Shown: positions 18,571 through 27,491, numbered from the stretch's first letter. The stretch: DNA of 64,000 nt from Spirosoma taeanense (GCF_013127955.1 NZ_CP053435.1:1612001-1676000), one strand, 5' to 3'. The notes: generated from the sequence alone by a model not told the origin. Made by a program: numbers and translations.

Positions 18571-18657
18571 TGCAATTAGCCCGTTTTGACGGACGGCTGC
18601 GGCAGGCGAGTCAATCTCGCTAATTGGTTGCCGTTTGCTAAACGGAATCCAATTGCA
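18571..18657 (+). other. Structured inter-gene element with two competing pairings
   Basis: Just after the ATPase stop the sequence can fold as a nested stem: 18571-18577 with 18651-18657, 18581-18586 with 18640-18645, 18600-18604 with 18629-18633 and 18606-18610 with 18616-18620, all perfect matches. However, 18573-18580 (CAATTAGC) is also perfectly complementary to 18619-18626 (GCTAATTG), which excludes the outer and innermost stems. There is no T-run after it, so it is not a standard terminator. It could be a switch-like attenuator, an RNA processing site or a dispersed palindromic repeat. Only base pairing supports it. Confidence 0.35.
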
Positions 18658-18701
18658 GTGGAGGGAAGCCATACATTCGGGTAAGCTAACCTCCGCGCTA
18701 T

Positions 18702-19979
18702 ATGACTCCCGTTGATCTGGTCAAATACGTAAAAACCAACGAGGCCCGTATCTACGGCTTCGACGAAACGACTCGTGCCCGCAAAACCCGCGCGGTCAAT
18801 CGGGTGCTGATGGGTACCTATCTCAAGATTACGTTCGAGGAGGGTGACTATTACTTTGCCATCACGGCTGGTCCTGATGGATGGATCCGAAAAAGCGACA
18901 CTACCGACCAGATGGGGCTGAAAGTATTCTATCTGGACGTAGGGCAGGGGGACGGGTCGCTGCTGGAGGTCGGGCCGTTTCGGATTCTGATTGATGGGGG
19001 ACCGGGCGCGAACATGAAGAATTACCTGACGCACTGGCAGTACACCTACCTGCTGCGCGTCAACCAGAAAGTCCATATTGACGCGATCTATATCAGTCAC
19101 TTCGATTCAGATCATTACTCGGGTCTGATTGACGTGCTGGAGAACGTAAACTTCACCTTTGGCACGGTGTATCATAACGGCATCGGCAAATTTGTGGGGA
19201 AAGACCGGCCCGATAAATACAACACGACCCTGGGCGAAACGCGCAAGGAAGGCGGCAAAGAGTTTCTGAAAACCTGCTTTAATACGCTCGACGACATGCT
19301 GGCCCTGCAGGAAGAAGGCTTTCTGCAGGACGAGTTTACGCGGTTCGTATTTGCCCTCAAAAATGCGCGTAGCCAGCAGCGGCTACAGGCCGTCAAGCGC
19401 TTACGTCGAGGAGATATCATCCCCGATACGGTGGTGGATGGCAAGCCGTTCCAGATACAGGTGCTGGGCCCCGTCTGCACCGACCTCGACGATTTTCCGT
19501 ACTTCAAAGACGAATCGCATACGGTCAATGGCCACAGTCTGGTGCTCAAAATCACCTTCGGGACATGCACCTTTCTGTTTGGTGGTGACCTGAACACGGA
19601 TTCCGAGGACTATCTGCTCGATACATATAAGGACCAGCCTGGTATTCTAGAGGTCGACGTTGCTAAAAGTTGCCACCACGGCGCTTCCGAGTTTACGGTT
19701 CCCTTCATGGCCGCCGTGAACCCCTACGCAACGGTAATTTCATCGGGCGACAATGAAACGTATTCGCACCCCCGGGCCGACGCCATCGGCTGCGCCGGAC
19801 GATACAGCAAAGGCGAACGTCCGCTGGTGTTTTCGACGGAACTGGCCCGTTCGGTTTCCAAAGAGAAGATCATTTTTGGGATGATCAATCTGCGCTGCAA
19901 TGGCGAATCCATCTATATGGCCCAGATGAAAGAAGCAAACACGCCCAGCGATATCTGGGATTCGTATTTAGTGAAGTAA
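18702..19979 (+). CDS. ComEC/Rec2-like metallo-beta-lactamase-fold hydrolase
   Basis: A 425-residue protein. An N-terminal module of about 75 residues (ending EGDYYFAITAGPDGWIRKS) looks like a small beta domain. The MBL fold starts at LKVFYLDVGQGDGSLLEV, as in the ComEC C-terminal hydrolase family. It has the metal motif SHFDSDHYSG (H133, D135, D137, H138), later LFGGDLNTDSED and CHHGASEF. No signal peptide or transmembrane segment is seen, unlike full ComEC, so this is a soluble cytoplasmic relative, presumably a phosphodiesterase or nuclease. It is in the same orientation as the eCIS genes, 140 bp downstream of the ATPase. Whether it belongs to that system is open. Family call firm, substrate unknown. 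Confidence 0.8.
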   Translation: MTPVDLVKYVKTNEARIYGFDETTRARKTRAVNRVLMGTYLKITFEEGDYYFAITAGPDGWIRKSDTTDQMGLKVFYLDVGQGDGSLLEVGPFRILIDGGPGANMKNYLTHWQYTYLLRVNQKVHIDAIYISHFDSDHYSGLIDVLENVNFTFGTVYHNGIGKFVGKDRPDKYNTTLGETRKEGGKEFLKTCFNTLDDMLALQEEGFLQDEFTRFVFALKNARSQQRLQAVKRLRRGDIIPDTVVDGKPFQIQVLGPVCTDLDDFPYFKDESHTVNGHSLVLKITFGTCTFLFGGDLNTDSEDYLLDTYKDQPGILEVDVAKSCHHGASEFTVPFMAAVNPYATVISSGDNETYSHPRADAIGCAGRYSKGERPLVFSTELARSVSKEKIIFGMINLRCNGESIYMAQMKEANTPSDIWDSYLVK

Positions 19980-20074
19980 TCAGGTAATTGCCTCCAGCAG
20001 AGCCCATCCATCAGAGCCAACCATCGATTTAAACCGTCAGTCTGTCGGTATTTCTAAGCTAATAGTCGAGCCTA

Positions 20075-20106
20075 TTTGTACTTTCTGCTGAAAAGATATT
20101 GCTTTG
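20075..20106 (+). promoter_or_regulatory. Possible Bacteroidota-type promoter upstream of the dehydrogenase/cytochrome gene
   Basis: TTTG at 20075-20078, 20 bp spacer, then TTGCTTTG at 20099-20106, one mismatch from the TAnnTTTG -7 consensus. It would give a leader of about 115 nt. The rest of the 248-bp gap (19980-20227) shows nothing else. Confidence 0.3.
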
Positions 20107-20227
20107 ACGAATGGCGAATACCGTCAGGTGGAGGAGTATCTCAGTAAAAAAGTCTGACTAAGTGCTTAAGAGATTATTAGGTGGTTACGAATAAAAAGCC
20201 TAAGGGTTAGTCGGTTCTGATGGTATA

Positions 20228-22999
20228 ATGAAACATTTCAATGCAGTTCAGTTGACCGTCGCCCTGGGCGCGGTTTCGTTGCTGGCGTTCATGGGGGCCG
20301 ACCCCGTCCAGCAAATTCGGTTACAGCAGCATTTCGCGGCCGATACCCTTCCCCGGCTTACTCTGCCTGAGGGCGCCAATCCCGATGACCCGGATTGGAA
20401 AGATATTGATCTGGAGCCGAAAGCGCCCGTGCAGCCGTTAACGCCCGCCGAAGAAGCCAAACGGTTTCTGCTGCCACCCGGCTACAAAATTGAGCCCATT
20501 CTGACCGAGCCGGCTATTGAGCAGCCCGCAGCCATCTCGTTCGATGCCAACGGACGGATGTACGTGCTGGAACTTCGTACCTATATGCTCAACGCCGACT
20601 CGAAAGATGAGTTGAATCCAACGAGCCGGATTTCGCGCTGGGAGGATAAAAACAACGATGGCGTCTACGAAACCGGCACTACGTTTGTCGACAACCTGGT
20701 CTTCCCGCGGTTTGTGCTGCCCTACGGAAAAGACTGTATTCTGACCATGGAGTCAGATGCCGACAATGTCTATAAATACACCGATACCAACGGCGACGGT
20801 AAGGCCGACAAGAAAGAGTTTTTTACCAACAAGTATGGCCGGTCGGGTAACGTAGAACACCAGCAGGCGTTCATGTACTGGGGCATGGATAACTGGCTCT
20901 ACAGCACTGTCAATGCGTTCCGGATTCGGGAAACGCCCAACGGAATCATCCGCGAAAAAACTGGCTTCAACCGGGCGCAGTGGGGCGTTACGCACGACGA
21001 CGACGGTAAACTATGGTTCCAGGGCGGAGCCAGTGGCCTGCCATCTTACTTCCAGTTCCCGATTCACTACGGCAATTTCGAAGTGCCGAACGAGTTTGCG
21101 CAGGGCTTCGACGTGCCGTGGGGCGCTCCGGTGAAACTTGCGGATATGCAGGGCGGCATGGACGAAGTTCGCCAGCCCGATGGCTCGCTGAAACGGGTGA
21201 CGGGTGCGGCCGGGAATGACGTCTATCGTGGTGATCGGCTGCCCGCCGACCTGAAAGGCCAGTATTTTTACGGTGAACCCGTAGCCCGGATTGTCCGCCA
21301 GATCAATCCCGTCGTTACGGATGGACTCACGACGCTGCACAACGTCTATCAGGACAAGCAGGCCGAGTTTCTGCGCTCGACCGATCCGCTGTTCCGCCCC
21401 GTCGATATGACAACGGCCCCGGATGGTACGATGTATATCACGGATATGTACCACGGAATCATTCAGGAAGGACAGTGGACGCAGAAAGGAACATATCTGC
21501 GGACCAAAATCGAGCAGTATCAGTTGGACAAAGTCGTGGGACTAGGCCGAATCTGGCGGATTACCTACGAGGGGAAGGAGCGTAACAAAACGCGGCCGAC
21601 TATGTACAGCGATAAAACGGCCGCTCTGGTTAAACACCTCGAACACCCCAATGGCTGGTGGCGCGATGCGGCTCAGCAGGTGATGGTGCAGCGTAAAGAC
21701 CTGTCAGTAGTGCCGCAGCTAACCGCCCTGGCGCTCACCAGTCAAAACCTGCCTGCCCGGATGCACGCCTTATGGACACTCGAAGGACTGGGCGCGTTAA
21801 AAGTGGATGTTGTTCAGAAACTGCTGAAAGACGCTAACCCGCGCCTGCGTATACAGGCGCTCCGGGCGGGCGAAACGCTGTATAAAGCCGGCGACAAAAC
21901 GCTGGAGGCTGATTATAACCGGGCCTTCGCTGATTCAGATACCGATGTACAGATTCAGGCCATGCTGTCGGCTAAGGTGCTGAAGCTGCCCGACATGGAA
22001 ACGGGGATCAAAACCGCGATGGCCAGCAATAAGGCTGCGGGTGTCAAACTGGTGGGTGAACAGATTCTCACCCCGCCCAAGTCGCGGAACATGGGGCCTT
22101 TTGGCGCCCCCGAACTGGCGGCCAGTCAAAAAGCAATGGTAGAGCGTGGCACGTTGATTTATAACGAGCTGTGTTCGCAATGCCACGGCAACAATGGTAT
22201 GGGTACCCCCGCCGGCGATGGTCGGCTGCTGGCTCCGGCGCTGGCAGGTTCGCAGCACATACAGGCGCATCCGGAGTATGCCATCCGCGTAGTGCTGCAC
22301 GGGCTGGAAGGTGCCATTGAGGGCAAGACCTACGCGGGTGGCCTGATGGCCAGTATGAAAGAACAGTCAGACGAGTGGGTGGCCGACGTGCTTTCGTACA
22401 TTCGGAACGGGTTGTCGAACGATGCATCGCTGGTTTCTCCGCAACAGGTCGCCAAAGTTCGTCAGAAAACGGCAGCCCAGAAGGGACCATATCAGTACAC
22501 CCAACTGGCGAAGCTGACCCCGTTTGAGGTGCAGCCGCAAACCCTGAAAGTGACCGCCAGCCACACGAATTCAACCCGGATCGGGGGCAATGCGTCGCCC
22601 GCGAGCGCCTTTACGTACGAAGGCTGGTCGACGGGCGGCCGTCAGGAAAAGGGCATGTGGTACCAGATCGAATTTCCGCAGGAAGTGAACGTGGCCGAAC
22701 TGCATTTTACGGCTCCGCAGTCGATCAAGCCCGGCTGGCGACGTGATCCTAACAAGCCAAACGTACCCCCGCCCTTTATTCAGGCTTATCCGCGAGCCTA
22801 CACTATCGAGGTGTCGCCGGACGGCCAGCACTGGCAGGCGGTCATGGCCGACGTAAAAGGCGTAGAGGGCGACAATATCGTCTCGATTAATGCGCCAAAA
22901 TCCCGGTTTATGAAGATACGGCTCAACGAAAGCCTGGCCAGCGATGGCGAAGCCATTCCGTGGTCCATGCGGCAGTTGAAAGTTTTTGCACAGAATTAA
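20228..22999 (+). CDS. Secreted PQQ/sorbosone-type dehydrogenase fused to cytochrome c and discoidin-like domain
   Basis: A 923-residue exported protein (signal segment VALGAVSLLAFMGA). Residues about 75-460 are a six-bladed beta-propeller of the membrane-bound dehydrogenase/L-sorbosone dehydrogenase type (PPGYKIEPILTEP, FDANGRMYVLELR, TAPDGTMYITDMYHG). A HEAT-like helical segment spans about 470-620. A class I cytochrome c follows with heme site C649-S-Q-C652-H653 and downstream Met residues. The last 145 residues (778-923) resemble an F5/8 type C carbohydrate-binding domain ending in SMRQLKVFAQN. This architecture is frequent in Bacteroidota and Planctomycetota; the likely reaction is periplasmic sugar or polyol oxidation with electrons passed to heme. 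It precedes a sugar isomerase gene by 50 bp, suggesting a joint pathway. Exact substrate unknown. Confidence 0.85.
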   Translation: MKHFNAVQLTVALGAVSLLAFMGADPVQQIRLQQHFAADTLPRLTLPEGANPDDPDWKDIDLEPKAPVQPLTPAEEAKRFLLPPGYKIEPILTEPAIEQPAAISFDANGRMYVLELRTYMLNADSKDELNPTSRISRWEDKNNDGVYETGTTFVDNLVFPRFVLPYGKDCILTMESDADNVYKYTDTNGDGKADKKEFFTNKYGRSGNVEHQQAFMYWGMDNWLYSTVNAFRIRETPNGIIREKTGFNRAQWGVTHDDDGKLWFQGGASGLPSYFQFPIHYGNFEVPNEFAQGFDVPWGAPVKLADMQGGMDEVRQPDGSLKRVTGAAGNDVYRGDRLPADLKGQYFYGEPVARIVRQINPVVTDGLTTLHNVYQDKQAEFLRSTDPLFRPVDMTTAPDGTMYITDMYHGIIQEGQWTQKGTYLRTKIEQYQLDKVVGLGRIWRITYEGKERNKTRPTMYSDKTAALVKHLEHPNGWWRDAAQQVMVQRKDLSVVPQLTALALTSQNLPARMHALWTLEGLGALKVDVVQKLLKDANPRLRIQALRAGETLYKAGDKTLEADYNRAFADSDTDVQIQAMLSAKVLKLPDMETGIKTAMASNKAAGVKLVGEQILTPPKSRNMGPFGAPELAASQKAMVERGTLIYNELCSQCHGNNGMGTPAGDGRLLAPALAGSQHIQAHPEYAIRVVLHGLEGAIEGKTYAGGLMASMKEQSDEWVADVLSYIRNGLSNDASLVSPQQVAKVRQKTAAQKGPYQYTQLAKLTPFEVQPQTLKVTASHTNSTRIGGNASPASAFTYEGWSTGGRQEKGMWYQIEFPQEVNVAELHFTAPQSIKPGWRRDPNKPNVPPPFIQAYPRAYTIEVSPDGQHWQAVMADVKGVEGDNIVSINAPKSRFMKIRLNESLASDGEAIPWSMRQLKVFAQN

Positions 23000-23049
23000 C
23001 CGGGCCCGTAGCTACACGGGTTACAGCCTAAACCCTAACAACTAAAACT

Positions 23050-24087
23050 ATGAAAGAACAACAGACCCGTCGTCAGTTTCTGGGCGCATCAACTGCTCTG
23101 GCCGCCAGTGCCGTTATCGGCACCAACAAACTGTTTGGCGCTCCCGCCATTATCCGGAACCTGAACAAGCCTAACTCCATGTTCAATGGTGTCCAGATCG
23201 GAGTCATTACGTATTCGTTCCGGGATATGCCCGACCAAAGCGCCGAGGCTACTTTACAGTACGTACTGGACAGCGGCATCAGCGCCATTGAGTTGATGGG
23301 CGGTCCCGCCGAGTCGTTTGCGGGTGCGCCAAAGAGCACGGTCGACATGCGGTCGGTGTTTCCGTTGATGCGAAAGCGACGCGAGAATCAGGCGCTGACC
23401 GAAGACGAACAGAAAACCCTGGCCGAAGCCGAAGCGCAGATGAAAGCATATCGGGCGGAAGTGTCCAGGTGGCGGCTTTCGGCGCCTATGGCCAAGTTTG
23501 AACAGGTTCGGAAAATGTACAACCAGGCGGGCGTTTCGATCTATGGATTCAAGCCCGATGCGTTTGGGATGCAAAGCACCGACGCGGATATTGACTACGG
23601 CATGCGGGCTGCCAAAGCCCTGGGCGCGAACCAGGTAACGCTTGAGCACCCGGCTAACGATGCGCATACGCTGAAATTGGGGCAAATGGCCCAGAAACAC
23701 GGCCTGCGCGTGGGCTATCACGGCCATGAGCAGCAAACGCCCACCTTTTGGGATACGGCGCTCGCGCAGTCGCCGGGTAACGCGATGAACTTTGACTTAG
23801 GCCACTACATAGCCGCCGGTCAGCCCGATCCGCTGGGATTAATCCGGCAGAAGCACAATCGCATTGCCAGCATGCACATCAAAGACCGCCAGAACCCGGC
23901 GCACGGCAAGGGCAATCTGCCGTGGGGGCAGGGCGATACGCCCCTAACCGAGGTCTTGAACCTGATGCGTGAGCAGAAATACACCTTCCCGGCTACGGTC
24001 GAACTGGAATACCAGGTACCCGCCGGCTCCAGCTCCGTTGCCGAAGTGAAGAAGTGCCTGGAAATATGCCGGAAGGTGCTGACGTAG
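23050..24087 (+). CDS. Exported sugar phosphate isomerase/epimerase-like TIM-barrel protein
   Basis: A 345-residue protein of the xylose isomerase-like TIM-barrel family. The N terminus EQQTRRQFLGASTALAASA is a twin-arginine signal, so the folded enzyme is exported. Barrel strands include IGVITYSFRD, ISAIELMGGPAESF, VSIYGFKPDAF, GANQVTLEHPA, GLRVGYHGHEQ, MNFDLGHYIAAG, IASMHIKDRQ and ATVELEYQVP. The Glu, Asp, His and Glu residues at strand ends are the usual metal ligands. About 30 residues after strand 2 (RKRRENQALTEDEQKT) form a charged insertion. It lies 50 bp after the propeller/cytochrome gene and is closed by a strong terminator, so the two are probably co-transcribed. Substrate not predictable. 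Confidence 0.85.
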   Translation: MKEQQTRRQFLGASTALAASAVIGTNKLFGAPAIIRNLNKPNSMFNGVQIGVITYSFRDMPDQSAEATLQYVLDSGISAIELMGGPAESFAGAPKSTVDMRSVFPLMRKRRENQALTEDEQKTLAEAEAQMKAYRAEVSRWRLSAPMAKFEQVRKMYNQAGVSIYGFKPDAFGMQSTDADIDYGMRAAKALGANQVTLEHPANDAHTLKLGQMAQKHGLRVGYHGHEQQTPTFWDTALAQSPGNAMNFDLGHYIAAGQPDPLGLIRQKHNRIASMHIKDRQNPAHGKGNLPWGQGDTPLTEVLNLMREQKYTFPATVELEYQVPAGSSSVAEVKKCLEICRKVLT

Positions 24088-24115
24088 ATTATCCTAGTTT
24101 GATAGTCAGATTATA

Positions 24116-24164
24116 AAACCCGGATTCTCAACCCATCGTTTTGAGCTGAGAATCCGGGTTTTGC
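24116..24164 (+). terminator. Strong intrinsic terminator
   Basis: A perfect 15-bp stem (24116-24130 with 24147-24161), 16-nt loop and a short T-run. It ends the dehydrogenase/isomerase transcript. The remaining gap to 24374 shows no further gene or clear promoter. Confidence 0.85.
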
Positions 24165-24374
24165 TGTATTCGTTATTCTTAAGTTGGACAGTCGGTCAGA
24201 CTAAATTCCGTTTTTGCAACTGGTTGTTAATGAAGGGCAGAATGGGCAAACAGCAGTTAATTGGTGAGCGCTGGATGGCCTTAGTGCGATCTGCAGGCCA
24301 TGCAGCTTATCTATAGTTCCTGATTAATCTATTAGGTTCGCTGAGTATATTCACATACGCTAATCTGCGGGCAT

Positions 24375-25415
24375 ATGAAAGAATGGTTTACGCTGGATAG
24401 GTATGATGTTTTCGTCATGGTAGTGAGCTACCCAGCGGTATTTCTAGCTAATTATCTGATTCTTGAATCGTCTTATTTTAGGGATATAACGGTGTTTGTA
24501 CCAGTTACGCTAGGGTCCACGGTGCTGTATGTCCTCTTTGCCTGGGGCGACGATGCCTGGATGAAATACATGCGTTACCGGTACAGGGAACACAATCAGC
24601 TCATCCAGCGGCTTGTTTACTGCCTGGTCGCTTATGTGGCCCTGATGGTTGTGCTGGTGTGTTCTATTTTCTGGCTATACGATCTGCTTCGCATACCTGG
24701 CTATCAGTTCGACGCGGATAAGTTTCGTCTGGTATTGTTCATTGGTTTCATCTGTAATATCGTATCGGTCGGGATTTCGGAAGCCATTTATTCGTATCGT
24801 AAGTGGCAGGAGAGCGTAGCGCGGGAGTATGAGCTGAAGCAGTTGCACATGCAGCAGCAACTAGACGTCCTGAAGCAGCAGGTAAACCCGCACTTTCTTT
24901 TTAATAGTCTCAACTCGCTTATCTCACTCATTGGCGAGAATCCGCAACAGGCTGAGGTCTATGCTGAAGAACTGAGTTCGGTGTACCGGTATGTGCTGCG
25001 TGCCAATGAGCAGAACCTGACGGACCTCGACACGGAGCTGGATTTTATCCGTTCGTATTATCACCTGCTCAAAACCCGACATGGGAACGGTCTGGATCTG
25101 GTGGTATCCGTCGAGGAGCGATTTGGCCGTTACCAACTGCCGCCCCTGACCTTACAGCTACTGGTCGAGAACGCCGTTAAACACAATATTGTCTTACCCG
25201 ATCAACCACTCCGGATTAAGATCGGGACCGACGGTCAGGCTCATCTGTCGGTGTGCAATTCGTTGCAGAAGAAGTCGGTTCGGGTTTTAAGCAACGGAGT
25301 AGGACTAACAAACATCATGGCCAAGTACCAGATGCTGGGCTACCCGGTTCCGACCATCCGGGAAGCGGATGGCCAGTTTGTGGTGACGTTACCACTGATT
25401 GCCGGCACAAAATAA
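24375..25415 (+). CDS. LytS-type sensor histidine kinase (His_kinase family)
   Basis: A 346-residue membrane protein. About four transmembrane helices occupy residues 10-145 (for example VMVVSYPAVFLANYLIL and LVAYVALMVVLVCSIFWLY). A short coiled coil (YELKQLHMQQQLDVLKQQ) leads to the phospho-acceptor motif NPHFLFNSLNSL with His173. The ATPase part has LTLQLLVENAVKHNI (N box) and GVGLTNI (G box). This is the typical LytS/YehU-like layout of Bacteroidota kinases, normally paired with a LytTR response regulator. No regulator gene lies on either side here, so the partner must be elsewhere. Signal sensed unknown. Confidence 0.9.
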   Translation: MKEWFTLDRYDVFVMVVSYPAVFLANYLILESSYFRDITVFVPVTLGSTVLYVLFAWGDDAWMKYMRYRYREHNQLIQRLVYCLVAYVALMVVLVCSIFWLYDLLRIPGYQFDADKFRLVLFIGFICNIVSVGISEAIYSYRKWQESVAREYELKQLHMQQQLDVLKQQVNPHFLFNSLNSLISLIGENPQQAEVYAEELSSVYRYVLRANEQNLTDLDTELDFIRSYYHLLKTRHGNGLDLVVSVEERFGRYQLPPLTLQLLVENAVKHNIVLPDQPLRIKIGTDGQAHLSVCNSLQKKSVRVLSNGVGLTNIMAKYQMLGYPVPTIREADGQFVVTLPLIAGTK

Positions 25416-25441
25416 CGCGCGTACAAACCGAACACTTCCCT

Positions 25442-25466
25442 AAGCCGCTTCACAGGCGGCTTTTTC
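25442..25466 (+). terminator. Intrinsic terminator after the sensor kinase
   Basis: Stem AAGCCGC (25442-25448) with GCGGCTT (25456-25462), 7-nt loop, followed by a T-run. Confidence 0.8.
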
Positions 25467-25564
25467 CGTTTCAACCGGTCAATCATTGAGCAGGAGCGGG
25501 CGGTCGGCCAATTTTGAGCCGTAAACAACACAAACGCGACGACGTACCGTCCTCTTCTAAACCA

Positions 25565-26113
25565 ATGAAAAAGTTATGGTTCTGCATTCCCGTGCTCGCG
25601 CTGCTCTTTGTAGCGGCCTTCAGCGTAAGCTGTAAAAAAGATCCGGATATCGTGCCGGGTGGCCACATGGCTCCGGAAGCGGTAGGCAAATGGATGTATG
25701 GCTCCTTCTCAATGGCCGACTTCTGGTCGTATGACGGCGCGTACCAGGGAAAACCATTCGAGCTGGCCGTCGTTTTCGATTTCAAAGCCAATGGAACCTA
25801 CGAGAAGTATTTTGTGGCTTCCACCCGCGACTACGCGAACTGCCGGACCGAAGCCTTTACGTATGAAAAAGGCCGGGTGGATTTCAACGAAGCCGACGGG
25901 TCGTTCACGACTACGCCCACCGAGGGTACCTACCGGGGCTTTTACTCATGCTTTCCGCGGAAAAACATCGACCGGAAAATGAACCGATCGGAGCTCACTG
26001 CGCAGACGTATTACTACGAGGTCAACCGGGGAAGCAATGGACAACCCAACCTGGTTGTGCGGTTTGAGAAAAGCGGTACCAATGTCAGCACCTTCCTGCC
26101 GACGTCCTGGTAA
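25565..26113 (+). CDS. Small lipoprotein of unknown function
   Basis: A 182-residue protein starting MKKLWFCIPVLALLFVAAF and then a lipobox-like FSVSC followed by KK, so a cell-envelope lipoprotein. The mature part is Tyr/Phe rich with motifs AVGKWMYGSFSMADFWSYDG and VVFDFKANGTYEKYF. This resembles small lipocalin-like Bacteroidota lipoproteins that measure 'W.Y...F.F..NGTY', but no specific family is claimed. The upstream in-frame TTG at 25514 would put 17 polar residues before the signal, so ATG 25565 is chosen. It stands alone between two hairpins. Confidence 0.7.
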   Translation: MKKLWFCIPVLALLFVAAFSVSCKKDPDIVPGGHMAPEAVGKWMYGSFSMADFWSYDGAYQGKPFELAVVFDFKANGTYEKYFVASTRDYANCRTEAFTYEKGRVDFNEADGSFTTTPTEGTYRGFYSCFPRKNIDRKMNRSELTAQTYYYEVNRGSNGQPNLVVRFEKSGTNVSTFLPTSW

Positions 26114-26132
26114 GTGCAGGTCTAACCTGCAC
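26114..26132 (+). terminator. Weak hairpin directly after the lipoprotein gene
   Basis: An 8-bp perfect stem GTGCAGGT/ACCTGCAC with a 3-nt loop begins at the base after the stop codon. Only two Ts follow closely, so termination is tentative. Confidence 0.35.
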
Positions 26133-26257
26133 CTTCAGCTTATTGAGAGGCCGCTTTGATAGCTCTGTCCGGCCGTATGTCTAGACGTCTGTTTCACTAT
26201 GTGCCGATAGACTCCCAAATGGTCGGCCGACTATTCGGAAATCTATCGGCGTACTGA

Positions 26258-26707
26258 TCATTGCCTGGCAAGCAAGCTTTTTTGCTCGGCTGGCCGGGTC
26301 AGCAGCACAACACGTTCGGTTTGCCGCGGCATAATCTGAAATTCCTGCCGGTGCTGAAGGGACGACGTACTAAGCTCAACGGTATAAGTCCCGTATGGAA
26401 GTGCTGACACGTCGAACCGACCCGCGAACTCGGGTCCTGATGCATACTCGTCGTACACCGCCTTTTGCTCTTCATTTATAAGCCGAATCCGTACGGTTCT
26501 GGACGACCGGTTTTCAATGCGGATGTTGATGACTGACTTTTTCTGAGCCGGAAAGACAAACGCCTGAAAGTCGATGGGAAATTCAGCGAGGTAATCCCGA
26601 CCGATGAAGGTCTGGGCAGACAGCGATGGCGAAGCCAGGCTGATACTGGCGAACAGCAAGCAGCCGATGAAGCCGCGCGGCTTTGGGAAGGCGTAAGTTG
26701 CATGCAT
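26258..26707 (-). CDS. Small secreted protein with a type-IX-cargo-like beta domain
   Basis: A 149-residue protein with an N-terminal signal peptide (GCLLFASISLASPSLSAQ). The mature 110 residues form a beta-sandwich: SVINIRIENRSSRTVRIRL, FDVSALPYGTYTVEL and HRQEFQI. This pattern (V..LP.GTYTVEL) is shared with C-terminal sorting domains and DUF3244-like proteins of Bacteroidota. Here it is the whole protein rather than a tail, and it lacks a terminal strand plus basic residues. Function unknown. It is divergently transcribed from the molybdate operon and has its own promoter-like motif upstream. Confidence 0.65.
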   Translation of the reverse strand: MHATYAFPKPRGFIGCLLFASISLASPSLSAQTFIGRDYLAEFPIDFQAFVFPAQKKSVINIRIENRSSRTVRIRLINEEQKAVYDEYASGPEFAGRFDVSALPYGTYTVELSTSSLQHRQEFQIMPRQTERVVLLTRPAEQKSLLARQ

Positions 26708-26735
26708 GGTGTGGAAGGGTTTTTAGTTAACGCAG

Positions 26736-26765
26736 CAAACGTATCCCGTGAGCAAACGAACTAAA
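26736..26765 (-). promoter_or_regulatory. Promoter of the small secreted protein gene
   Basis: On the - strand: TTTA (26762-26765), 18-bp spacer, TACGTTTG (26736-26743), a full match to the Bacteroidota -7 consensus TAnnTTTG. The start codon lies about 30 nt downstream. Confidence 0.5.
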
Positions 26766-26898
26766 GCTCCTGAGGATGAATATGTTTACGTTGCGCCTGA
26801 ATAGTCGGTGTTTCGAGCCGTTAAGCAAACAGCAGTAATGAATAACATGTCTGAATACTGCTTTGCAACAGATGGTATGGCTATTTCAGTAGGTTCGT

Positions 26899-26906
26899 TA
26901 TATTTG
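26899..26906 (+). promoter_or_regulatory. Candidate -7 element for the molybdate operon
   Basis: TATATTTG matches TAnnTTTG, about 72 nt before the first start codon. No TTTG lies at the expected 19-24 bp upstream, so a single-element or activator-dependent promoter is implied. I saw no Moco-riboswitch-like fold in the leader. Confidence 0.35.
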
Positions 26907-26977
26907 AATGAAAATAACGCCTGCTCTGGCCGAGCTGTTCTTTATGGTGCAGGCTCGCATCGTCTAATCAAGCTATA

Positions 26978-27457
26978 ATGAACCGACCCGTCGTATTTCT
27001 TTTGGGCCTGCTACTGATGGTGAGTAAAGTCTACGCTCAGACACTGACCGTTTCTGGCGAAGTAACCAAACCGCTCACGCTACAGGCTGCTGAGCTGAAA
27101 GCCATGCCGCATACGGACGTAACCAGCCCGGACCGTGATGGCAAGGAGCACCGTTACTCGGGAGTTCCGGTGATTGAGTTGCTGAAGCAGGCGGGCATCA
27201 GTACGGGCAGCGAACTGCGGGGTAAACACCTGACCAAATATGCCGTGGTTAAAGCCGCCGATGGTTATGAAGTGGTGTTTGCGCTGCCGGAACTTGATCC
27301 GGCGTTTGCCACCCGAACTATTCTTCTGGCCGACAGCGTTGATGGGACTGCCTTACCGGCGGGCACGGGGCCGTATCGGGTTATCGTGCCCGGCGAGAAA
27401 AAGCCCACCCGCTGGGTTCGGGTAGTGAAAGCTATTGAGGTGCGAATCGCTGAATAA
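26978..27457 (+). CDS. Exported stand-alone molybdopterin-binding-like domain protein
   Basis: A 159-residue protein with signal peptide (VVFLLGLLLMVSKVYAQ). The mature part matches the sulfite-oxidase-type molybdopterin-binding fold: LTVSGEVTKPLTLQAAEL, RYSGVPVIELLKQAG, YAVVKAADGYEVVFALPELD, GPYRVIVPGEKKPTRWVRVVKAIEVR. It lacks the cofactor-ligating Cys of true sulfite oxidases (no Cys in the mature chain), so it may bind molybdopterin or molybdate without being an oxidoreductase. It is the first gene of the modABC run (34 bp upstream of modA), which supports a molybdenum link. Domain call good; function inferred. Confidence 0.75.
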   Translation: MNRPVVFLLGLLLMVSKVYAQTLTVSGEVTKPLTLQAAELKAMPHTDVTSPDRDGKEHRYSGVPVIELLKQAGISTGSELRGKHLTKYAVVKAADGYEVVFALPELDPAFATRTILLADSVDGTALPAGTGPYRVIVPGEKKPTRWVRVVKAIEVRIAE

Positions 27458-27491
27458 GCCCTGCCTGAGGTTCTGTCCACTCTGAATTACC

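Noticed and set aside
26800..26977. Molybdenum-cofactor riboswitch before the molybdate operon
   Set aside because: No conserved multi-stem core was recognised in the leader; only a -7 element is present.
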